DNA from: Bradyrhizobium stylosanthis
Lineage (GTDB): Bacteria > Pseudomonadota > Alphaproteobacteria > Rhizobiales > Xanthobacteraceae
DNA: 64,000 nucleotides
NCBI RefSeq assembly: GCF_001641335.1
Contig: NZ_LVEM01000003.1
Coordinates: 160,043 to 224,042, forward strand
Direction of reading: 5' to 3'
The notes beneath the pieces were generated by a model. That model did not search any database. It saw nothing but the letters and a program-made list of their open reading frames with translations, and had not been told where the DNA came from. The position numbers were made by a program, and so were the translations under genes. Numbering within the stretch: the first letter of the stretch is position 1; each line of letters starts with the position of its first letter. Shown here piece after piece: positions 1 through 6,741 of the stretch.

Positions 1-573
1 GGCGGATGGCAGGATCAGTACGCCACCGTGTTCGGCGGCTTCAACCATATGGAATTCTTCTCCGACCAGAACACCATCGTACCGCTGCGTCTCGACCCCA
101 ACATCATCGCCGAGCTCGAGGAGAGCCTGGTGCTCTGCTACACCGGCGCGGGCCGCGACTCCGGGGCGATCCATCGCGACCAGAAGGCGCAGCACGAGAC
201 GATCGACGCCGTGAGCGCCGCCGCCAAGCAGAAGGAGGTGACGCGCGAGATCCGCAAGCATCTCCTGCGCGGCCGGCTGCAGGATTGCGGCCGCCTCATC
301 GACGAAGCCTGGCACGCCAAGCGCAAGCTCAGCTCCAAGATTTCCTCCAGCGAGCTCGACGCGCTCTACGATTTCGCCAAATCGCACGGCGCCGTCGGCG
401 GCAAGCTGCTGGGCGCCGGCGGCGGCGGCTACTTCATGTTCTTCGTACGTCCGTTCGAGCGCTACCAGCTCATCGCGGCGCTGGAACAGCAGGGGCACAG
501 CTGCTCCCGCATCATGTTCGAAGAGAACGGATTGCGGACGTGGAAATCGCGCCTTCCGGCGCGATCCACCTGA
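1..573 (+). CDS. hddA: GHMP-family sugar kinase, C-terminal part (heptose 7-phosphate kinase-like)
   Basis: The reading frame is open from base 1, so the N-terminal half lies outside the window. The visible part begins GGWQDQYATVFGGFNHMEFF, which fits the GHMP kinase segment that precedes the C-terminal domain. Near the end it has the glycine-rich GHMP motif KLLGAGGGGYFMFF. By family it would phosphorylate C1 of a sugar phosphate in the cytoplasm, and HddA-type enzymes use D-glycero-D-manno-heptose 7-phosphate. The HddC-GmhB fusion at 9301 supports a heptose role, because those are the other steps of GDP-heptose synthesis. It ends 16 bases before the NeuB-family fusion gene on the same strand. 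Another sugar-1-kinase specificity is possible; the GHMP fold is much surer than the substrate. Confidence 0.72.
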   Translation, partial: GGWQDQYATVFGGFNHMEFFSDQNTIVPLRLDPNIIAELEESLVLCYTGAGRDSGAIHRDQKAQHETIDAVSAAAKQKEVTREIRKHLLRGRLQDCGRLIDEAWHAKRKLSSKISSSELDALYDFAKSHGAVGGKLLGAGGGGYFMFFVRPFERYQLIAALEQQGHSCSRIMFEENGLRTWKSRLPARST

Positions 574-589
574 CGCATGTGAGACGAGA

Positions 590-2515
590 ATGTTGATGAC
601 ACCGCCCAAACAGCCAGCTCCGGTCCGTATCGGCAACCGCCTCCTGGGCGAGGGCGAGCCCTGCTACGTCATCGCCGAGATCGGCAACAACCATAACGGC
701 GATTTCGACCGCGCCATCGCGCTCGTCGACGCGGCGGTTGCGGCCGGCGCGGATTGCGCCAAATTCCAGATGCGCAAGCTGGACGAGGTCTATCGCGCCT
801 CCTCGCTCTCCGGAAAGGACGACGACCTCGCCGTCGAATACACGCTCGACCTGCTCCGCCGCTTCGAGCTGACCACGGAGCAGCAGAAGAAGATCGCCGA
901 CTATTGCGCCTCGAAGGGCATTCAGTATCTCTGCACGCCCTGGGACGCGAAGAGCGTCGCGGTGCTCGAAGGTTTCGGCGTGCAGGCCTACAAGGTCGCT
1001 TCCGCCGACCTCACCAACCTTCCCCTGCTCGCGAAGCTGGCCGCGACCGGCAAGACGCTGATCGTCTCGACCGGCATGAGCACGACGGACGAGATCAAGA
1101 CCGCGGCAAAATTCCTCGACGACCGCAAGGCCGGCTACGTGCTGCTGCATTGCCAGAGCACCTATCCCGCGGCGCTGCACAACATCCATCTGCGCTTCAT
1201 GGAGACGCTGCACGAGATCCATCCGCTGGTCGGCTATTCCGGCCATGAGCGCGGCACCGCGGTGTCGACGGCGGCGGTCGCTCTCGGTGCCGTCGTGATC
1301 GAGCGCCACATCACGCTCGACCGCGAGATGGAAGGTCCGGACCATGCCGCAAGCCTGGAGCCGGGGGAATTCAAGACCCTCGTCGCCGGCATCCGCGAGG
1401 TGGAAGCAGCGCGCGGCGAAAAACTCGCCGAGCGCGCGCTCAGCCAGGGCGAGCTGATCAACCGCGAAAATCTCGCCAAAAGCCTGGTCGCAGCGCGCGA
1501 CCTGGAGGCTGGCACCGTCATCTCCGACGACGACATCGCCGTGAAGAGCCCGGGCCAGGGCCTGTCGCCGCTGAAGATGCCGGCGCTGATCGGCAGGACG
1601 ATCAAGCGCAGGATGGCGGCGGACGATTATTTCTTCCAGAGCGACCTCGACGAGGGCGCGGCGAAGGCGCGGCGCTACCGCTTCGACCGGCCGTGGGGCG
1701 TGCCGGTGCGCTATCACGACACCGAGCGCTTCCTCGAGATCTGCGAACCCGACATCATCGAATTCCATCTCAGCTACAGCGACATGGAGCGCGATCCGGC
1801 GGCCTATCTATCCGGCACCTACGATCTCGGCTTCGTCGTGCACGCGCCGGAACTGTTCGCCGGCTCGAAGCTGATGGATCTCGCAACGCCGGACGAGGCG
1901 CTGCGCCGCTATTCGCTCGAGCAGACGCAGGCGGTGATCGACATCACCCGCGGCCTGAAGAAGTTCTTCCCCAAGACCAAGCGTCCGCCGATCGTCGCCA
2001 ATATCGGCGGCTTCACCATGGACGAGCCGCTGCCTCCGGAGGAGAAGGCCGAGCGCTACCGCATTTTCGCGCAGAGCCTGAAGGAGCTCGACATGGACGG
2101 CGTCGAGCTGACGCCGCAGACCATGGCGCCCTTCCCCTGGCATTTCGGCGGCCAGCGCCACCAGAACATCTTCATCTTCCCGGACGAGTCGGCCGCGTTC
2201 TGCGCCAAGCATGATCTGCGCATGTGCGTCGATATCTCCCACACCAAGCTCGCCGCCAATCATTTCGGCTTCGACTTCGCGCAAGGCCTGGCCCAGCTCG
2301 GACCGCACACCGCGCATTTGCATTTCGGTGACGCCAAGGGACTGGACGGCGAAGGTCTCCAGGTCGGCGAAGGCGAGATCGACTTCGACGAGATCGGGAA
2401 GGTGCTGCGCAAGCATGCGCCGACCGCATCCTTCATTCCCGAGATCTGGCAGGGCCACAAGAACATGGGCGAAGGCTTCTGGACCGCGCTCGAACGTCTC
2501 GAGGGACACATCTGA
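590..2515 (+). CDS. NeuB-family nonulosonate synthase fused to a C-terminal TIM-barrel isomerase-like domain
   Basis: A 641-residue two-part protein. Residues about 26-270 are a NeuB/SpsE TIM barrel (AEIGNNHNGDFDRA, KFQMRK, STGMS, LLHCQSTYPA, GYSGHERG, DHAASLEP). Residues about 293-350 are the SAF/antifreeze-like domain that normally closes NeuB (SLVAARDLEAGTVI). NeuB enzymes condense phosphoenolpyruvate with an aldose to give a 2-keto-3-deoxy acid. Residues about 370-641 form a second barrel of the AP-endonuclease/xylose-isomerase type, with likely metal ligands in VELTPQ (E506), CVDISHT (D548, H551), AHLHFGDAKG (H576, D581) and PEIWQG (E618). The tail could isomerise or epimerise the substrate or product. 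The stop overlaps the next start by one base (TGATG), so translation is probably coupled. Normal NeuB proteins are about 340-360 residues. Substrate unknown. Confidence 0.85.
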   Translation: MLMTPPKQPAPVRIGNRLLGEGEPCYVIAEIGNNHNGDFDRAIALVDAAVAAGADCAKFQMRKLDEVYRASSLSGKDDDLAVEYTLDLLRRFELTTEQQKKIADYCASKGIQYLCTPWDAKSVAVLEGFGVQAYKVASADLTNLPLLAKLAATGKTLIVSTGMSTTDEIKTAAKFLDDRKAGYVLLHCQSTYPAALHNIHLRFMETLHEIHPLVGYSGHERGTAVSTAAVALGAVVIERHITLDREMEGPDHAASLEPGEFKTLVAGIREVEAARGEKLAERALSQGELINRENLAKSLVAARDLEAGTVISDDDIAVKSPGQGLSPLKMPALIGRTIKRRMAADDYFFQSDLDEGAAKARRYRFDRPWGVPVRYHDTERFLEICEPDIIEFHLSYSDMERDPAAYLSGTYDLGFVVHAPELFAGSKLMDLATPDEALRRYSLEQTQAVIDITRGLKKFFPKTKRPPIVANIGGFTMDEPLPPEEKAERYRIFAQSLKELDMDGVELTPQTMAPFPWHFGGQRHQNIFIFPDESAAFCAKHDLRMCVDISHTKLAANHFGFDFAQGLAQLGPHTAHLHFGDAKGLDGEGLQVGEGEIDFDEIGKVLRKHAPTASFIPEIWQGHKNMGEGFWTALERLEGHI

Positions 2516-3204
2516 TGGCGCGCAAGACGCTGGCCGTGATCGCCGCGCGCGGCGGCTCCAAGGGCATCCCGCACAAGAACCTGCTCGATCTCTGCGGTAA
2601 GCCGCTGATCGCCTGGACGGTCGAGCAGGCGCGCGCCGCACGCGGCGTCGACGTGGTGGCGGTCTCGTCCGACAGCGACAGGATTCTGGAAGCGGCGGAA
2701 GCCGCCGGCGCGGTCGGCGTGCAGCGTCCCGACGACATTTCGGGCGACCTCGCCTCCTCCGAATCCGCCTGGCTTCATGCGCTCGAGGCCATCGACGAAC
2801 GGATGGGCCGCTTCGAGCGCATCGTCGCGCTGCAGGCCACCTCGCCGATCCGCGAGCCCGCCGACATCGAGGCGGCGCTGGCGACCTTCGATCGCGAGCA
2901 TCTCGACAGCCTGCTGTCGGTTTGCGAGGTCGAGGATTATTTCAATTGGCGCATCGGGCAAAACGGACCCGAGCCGATCAATTACGACTATCACAACCGC
3001 CGCATGCGGCAGCAGATCGAGAAGCGTTACCTCGAGAACGGCTCGTTCTACGTGCTCATTCCTTCGCTTCTGCGCGAACAGAGCAACCGCCTCGGCGGCA
3101 AGATCGGCTTCCATGTGATGGAGCGCCACAAGATGTTCCAGATCGACCGCACCGAAGACGTCAAGCTCTGTGGGGCCATCATGCGCAGTTACGGCTATGC
3201 CTGA
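2515..3204 (+). CDS. CMP-nonulosonate synthetase (acylneuraminate cytidylyltransferase family)
   Basis: A 229-residue NeuA-type cytidylyltransferase, normal length for the single-domain form. The N-terminus carries the family motif AARGGSKGIPHKN and then GKPLIAWTVEQA. Further on are SSDSD, the LQATSPIREPADIEAAL stretch, and ENGSFYVL, typical of CMP-Neu5Ac, CMP-Leg and CMP-Pse synthetases. It would activate the product of the upstream synthase with CTP in the cytoplasm, giving a CMP-sugar for glycosyltransferases. Its ATG overlaps the stop of the fusion gene and its end overlaps the next dehydrogenase by 8 bases, so it sits in a tight operon. A second paralogous synthetase lies at 17357. The exact acyl sugar cannot be read from the sequence. 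Confidence 0.85.
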   Translation: MARKTLAVIAARGGSKGIPHKNLLDLCGKPLIAWTVEQARAARGVDVVAVSSDSDRILEAAEAAGAVGVQRPDDISGDLASSESAWLHALEAIDERMGRFERIVALQATSPIREPADIEAALATFDREHLDSLLSVCEVEDYFNWRIGQNGPEPINYDYHNRRMRQQIEKRYLENGSFYVLIPSLLREQSNRLGGKIGFHVMERHKMFQIDRTEDVKLCGAIMRSYGYA

Positions 3205-3961
3205 TCTCAGCGCCTTCTCCCTTGCCGGCAAGATCGCCGTCGTCACCGGCGCCTCGCGCGGCATTGGTGCTGCGATTGCAGCCGGCCTCAAGGAGGCCGG
3301 CGCCACGGTGTTCGGTCTCAGCCGTTCCGGGACCGCGCCGCAAGGTGTCACCGCGATAGAATGCGATCTCTCCGATGATGCCGCGATCGGGCGTGCGTTC
3401 GACGCCATCGCGGCCCAGGGCGGACGTATCGACGCCCTGGTCAACGCGGCCGGCATCAGCCTTCCCCCGCAGGCTGCCGAAAGCGAGCTCGCGCGCTTCC
3501 GCGCCACGGTCGCGACCGACCTCACCGGCGTCTACGCCACGATCCTTGCCGCCTATCCGCTTCTGAAGACGACGCGCTCGGCCGCGATCATCAACGTCAC
3601 CAGCATCAATTCGATCCGCGGCTTCCCCGGCAATCCCGGTTACGTCGCGGCGAAAGCGGGTCTCTCCGGCCTGACGCGCGCGCTCGCCGCCGACTACGCG
3701 AGCGACGGCATCCGCGTCAACGCGCTTGCGCCGGGTTACGTCGCGACCGAGATGACCGCGAAGAGTTTTGCCGATCCCGCCATGCACGAAGACAGGCGGC
3801 GTCACACCATGCTCGGCCGCTGGGGGCAGCCCGGCGACATGGTCGGCGCCGCCATCTTCCTGGCGTCGGATGCCTCTGCCTATGTGACGGGCCAGGAAAT
3901 CTTCGTCGACGGCGGCTGGACCGCCAAGGGCCTTGCCATCAGCTCGGATAACAAGTCGTGA
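3197..3961 (+). CDS. Short-chain dehydrogenase/reductase (SDR), nonulosonate cassette
   Basis: A 254-residue classical SDR. It has the Rossmann motif TGASRGIGAAIA near residue 17, NAAG in the middle strand, catalytic Ser in NVTSINSI, the YxxxK pair in YVAAKAG, and the C-terminal pattern YVTGQEIFVDGGW. I chose the ATG at 3197 (MPDLSAFSLAGKIAVVTG): it places the Rossmann motif at the usual distance from the start and overlaps the cytidylyltransferase stop by 8 bases. It would oxidise or reduce a hydroxyl/keto group with NAD(P). In this operon the likely substrate is a sugar or sugar-acid intermediate. It is the first of three SDRs in the cassette. Function beyond the fold is inference. Confidence 0.8.
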   Translation: MPDLSAFSLAGKIAVVTGASRGIGAAIAAGLKEAGATVFGLSRSGTAPQGVTAIECDLSDDAAIGRAFDAIAAQGGRIDALVNAAGISLPPQAAESELARFRATVATDLTGVYATILAAYPLLKTTRSAAIINVTSINSIRGFPGNPGYVAAKAGLSGLTRALAADYASDGIRVNALAPGYVATEMTAKSFADPAMHEDRRRHTMLGRWGQPGDMVGAAIFLASDASAYVTGQEIFVDGGWTAKGLAISSDNKS

Positions 3962-4806
3962 CCGCAACATCGCAACGCATCGGCTTCATGCAAGGACGCC
4001 TGTCGGCACTGGTCGACGGCAAGATCCAGGCGTTCCCATGGGATGAATGGCGCGAGGAATTTCCGCGCGCCAAGGCGCTCGGCCTGACGCGGATGGAATG
4101 GACCATCGATCAGGAACGGCTGCGGGAAAACCCGCTCACGACCGAGGACGGACAGGCCGAGATCGCCGCGCTGGCGCGCGAGAACGGCCTGCGTATTCCG
4201 AGCCTGACCGGCGACTGCTTCATGCAGGCGCCGTTCTGGAAGGTCGACGCCGTGGTGCGCGACGCGCTCGTCGGCGATCTCGATCTCCTGATCGCCGCCT
4301 GCAGCCGGATCGGCATCGAATTCGTCGTGATCCCGCTGGTGGACAACGGCAAGATCGATCGCGAGAGCGAGGGCGACACGCTCAAGCGGGTGCTGATCGC
4401 CCGCCGCGAGCAGCTTGTCCGACAGAACGTCAAGATCGTCTTCGAATCCGACCTGCCGCCGCGCGATCTCGCCCGGTTCATGGAGGCGTTTCCGGCAGAC
4501 GTCTTCGGCATCAACTACGACAGCGGCAACAGTGCCTCGCTCGGCTATGACAGCAGCGAGGAGATCGAGGCCTACGCGCCCCGCATTCTCAACGTGCATG
4601 TGAAGGACCGCATTCGCGGCGGCACCACCGTGCCGCTCGGCACCGGCAACGCCGATCTCGCCAAGACGATCCGGCTGATCGAGCGGTCCGGCTACAAGGG
4701 ACAGTACATCCTGCAGACCGCGCGCGCGGCCGACGGCGACCATGCCGGCGCGCTCGCCCGGTATCGCGACATGACGATCGGCTGGATCGAGGACGCGGCG
4801 CGATGA
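3958..4806 (+). CDS. Sugar phosphate isomerase/epimerase-like TIM barrel protein
   Basis: A 282-residue AP-endonuclease-2/xylose-isomerase-like barrel. It opens with a short strand and loop (RIGFMQGRL). Likely metal ligands sit in MEWTID, VIPLVD, KIVFESDLPP, GINYDSGN and NVHVKDR, matching the Glu/Asp/His pattern of hydroxypyruvate isomerases and inosose-type enzymes. It starts with GTG at 3958, overlapping the previous stop as GTGA, and its own end overlaps the next gene as ATGA. Such enzymes move a keto group or epimerise a carbon next to a keto group. It is related in fold to the C-terminal half of the synthase at 590, so the operon encodes two such barrels. Substrate unknown. Confidence 0.75.
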   Translation: MTATSQRIGFMQGRLSALVDGKIQAFPWDEWREEFPRAKALGLTRMEWTIDQERLRENPLTTEDGQAEIAALARENGLRIPSLTGDCFMQAPFWKVDAVVRDALVGDLDLLIAACSRIGIEFVVIPLVDNGKIDRESEGDTLKRVLIARREQLVRQNVKIVFESDLPPRDLARFMEAFPADVFGINYDSGNSASLGYDSSEEIEAYAPRILNVHVKDRIRGGTTVPLGTGNADLAKTIRLIERSGYKGQYILQTARAADGDHAGALARYRDMTIGWIEDAAR

Positions 4807-5564
4807 AGCTCGAGCTGGAAGACCGCGTCGCGCTCGTCACCGGGGCCAGCCGCGGCATCGGTCTTGCCATTGCCGCAGCGCTTGTCGCGGAGGGCGCGAA
4901 GGTCGCGCTGGCGGCTCGCGGTACCGAGGCGCTGAACGCGGCGCGCGCGACTATCAGCGGACAGAGCTCGATCCATATCGCCGATGTCACCGATCCCGCG
5001 GCCGCTGCGGCCCTGGTGCAAGACGTCGAACGGCAATGGGGCCGCCTCGATGTCCTCGTCTGCAATGTCGGCAGCGGCGCCTCCGTCCCGCCCGGCAAGG
5101 AGACCGCGGCGGAATGGTCGCGGCTGATGGATCTCAACTTCTTCGCCAGCACCAACACGATCGAGGCCGCGCGCCCCCTGATGGCACGCGGCAGCGGCGA
5201 CCGCTCCATCATCTGCATCTCCTCGATTGCCGGCATGGCGGCGCTCGGCGCCCCCGTGACCTACTATGCCGCGAAGGCGGCGCTGAACGCGACCGTGCGC
5301 GGGCTGGCGCGGCCGCTGGCGCTCGACGGCATCCGCATCAATGCGGTCGCCCCCGGCAACATTCTCGCCGCCGACGGGACCTGGGCGCGCAAGCTGGCCG
5401 AGAACAGGCCAGCGGTCGAGGACATGCTCGCGCGCGAGGTGGCGCTGCGCCGGCTCGGCAAGCCGGAAGAGATCGCCGACCTCGTCGCGTTCCTGGCCTC
5501 GCCCCGCGCGGCCTTCATCACCGGCAGTGTCATGGTCGCCGACGGCGGCCAGTTGCGCAGTTGA
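4803..5564 (+). CDS. Short-chain dehydrogenase/reductase (SDR), second of cassette
   Basis: A 253-residue classical SDR with TGASRGIGLAIAAAL near the N-terminus, CNVGSG in place of the usual NNAG, Ser in CISSIAGM, the YxxxK pair in YYAAKAALN, and the tail FITGSVMVADGGQ. The ATG overlaps the upstream barrel gene's stop (ATGA), which indicates translational coupling. The CNVG substitution in the NNAG loop is a small departure from typical members. It is expected to act on an intermediate of the sugar made by this operon; there is no direct evidence for the substrate or for reaction direction. Confidence 0.8.
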   Translation: MKLELEDRVALVTGASRGIGLAIAAALVAEGAKVALAARGTEALNAARATISGQSSIHIADVTDPAAAAALVQDVERQWGRLDVLVCNVGSGASVPPGKETAAEWSRLMDLNFFASTNTIEAARPLMARGSGDRSIICISSIAGMAALGAPVTYYAAKAALNATVRGLARPLALDGIRINAVAPGNILAADGTWARKLAENRPAVEDMLAREVALRRLGKPEEIADLVAFLASPRAAFITGSVMVADGGQLRS

Positions 5565-5578
5565 ACAGGAGCCCTTCC

Positions 5579-6418
5579 ATGGCAAGCCCGTCCTCCCGCT
5601 ATGACCTCACTGGGCGCACCGCGCTCGTGACCGGTGCCGGTGGCCTGCTCGGGCGACAGCATGTCGCAGCGCTCTGCGAAGCGGGCGCGCGCGTCGTCAT
5701 CACCGAGATCAACCTTGCGCAGGCCGAGGCGGCGATCGCCGCATTGAAGGAGGCCGCGCCCGCCGCCGATCTGATCGCGCTCGCGCTCGACGTCACCACG
5801 CAGAATTCGGTGCGCGCCGCGAGCGAGCAGCTCGCAGGCCGCGGTGTCACCGTCGATATCCTCGTCAACAACGCCGCCATCGATCCGAAGGTGACGTCGA
5901 GCCCGGGCGTCATGCACTCCTCGCGCTTCGAGGCGTTCCCGGTGCCGCAATGGCAGACCGAGATCGCCGTGGGCCTGACCGGGGCGATGCTGTGTGCGCA
6001 GGAATTCGGCGGCCAGATGGCGCGGCGCGGCCGCGGCGTGATCCTCAACATCGCCTCCGATCTCGGCGTGATCGCGCCGGACCAGCGGCTCTACCGCCAG
6101 CCGAATGTGGCGCGGGAGGAGGAGCAGCCGGTCAAGCCCGTGACCTACTCGGTGATCAAGCACGGGCTGATCGGCCTGACGAAATACCTGGCGACCTACT
6201 GGGCCGACCACGGCGTGCGCGTCAACGCGATCTCGCCGGGCGGCGTCTTCAACAACCAGGATCCCGCCTTCGTGGAACGCCTCACCCGCCTGATCCCGAT
6301 GGGGCGCATGGCCGAGGTCGACGAATATCGCGCCGCGGTCCAGTTCCTCTGTTCCGATGCGTCGAGCTACATGACCGGGCAGAACCTCGTGATGGACGGT
6401 GGCCGGAGCGTATGGTAG
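5579..6418 (+). CDS. PtmA-like short-chain dehydrogenase, third SDR of cassette
   Basis: A 279-residue SDR. I place the start at ATG 5579 (MASPSSRYDLTGRTALVTG), preceded by AGGAG about 8 bases upstream; the frame stays open further upstream but that part overlaps the preceding SDR. The cofactor loop is TGAGGLLG, so the sixth position is Leu rather than the Gly of TGxxxGxG. The catalytic pair lies in YSVIKHG, and the tail is YMTGQNLVMDGGRSVW. It resembles the SDR at 18069: both share the TGxxGxLG loop, APDQR, a TKxLATYWA block and SPGGV/TPGGV. PtmA is linked to legionaminate synthesis in Campylobacter, so each nonulosonate cassette here seems to have its own PtmA-like enzyme. It is the last gene of this run. 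Confidence 0.8.
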   Translation: MASPSSRYDLTGRTALVTGAGGLLGRQHVAALCEAGARVVITEINLAQAEAAIAALKEAAPAADLIALALDVTTQNSVRAASEQLAGRGVTVDILVNNAAIDPKVTSSPGVMHSSRFEAFPVPQWQTEIAVGLTGAMLCAQEFGGQMARRGRGVILNIASDLGVIAPDQRLYRQPNVAREEEQPVKPVTYSVIKHGLIGLTKYLATYWADHGVRVNAISPGGVFNNQDPAFVERLTRLIPMGRMAEVDEYRAAVQFLCSDASSYMTGQNLVMDGGRSVW

Positions 6419-6741
6419 CGGCGCCGGCGCTACGCACGGCGCTGACACCGCGAAACTGCGGAACCTGGCTTTAGGCGGGACTGCGACAATTCAGCCGTGT
6501 TTCGCCGGCAAATGAGCGAGATTGCCCCCGGATGGTCTCGCCCGTAAGCTGAAATCCCGCACAACGCGACGAGTGTTTGCGCGTCGCCGTGGAATCAACT
6601 TTCAATGGAACCGCGTTGCGCCACCGCAAGAACCGGCATGACGCGGCGTTCCCGAAATGACCGGCAGCACTTCGTCGCGCCGGGGCCAGCCTGCCTCTTG
6701 CAACCGCCTTTCTCAGCCGGACGAGTTCCAGAGATGCTGCG
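6419..6741 (+). other. Intergenic region of about 320 bases
   Basis: No convincing coding region, RNA or transposon was seen. It separates the first nonulosonate cassette from the large membrane protein gene. A stretch near 6600 loosely resembles a sigma54 element (TGG, then TTGC), but the GG and GC are 9 rather than 10 bases apart. No clear hairpin terminator follows the SDR. Confidence 0.5.

Noticed and set aside
512..1768. Long minus-strand frame (418 codons) opposite the synthase fusion
   Set aside because: It is antisense to a gene with clear NeuB motifs and its translation is low-complexity Arg/Ala/Asp-rich, as expected for a shadow in GC-rich DNA.
6594..6625. Possible sigma54 promoter upstream of the large membrane protein
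   Set aside because: The GG and GC elements are 9 bases apart instead of 10, and the surrounding bases match the consensus poorly.
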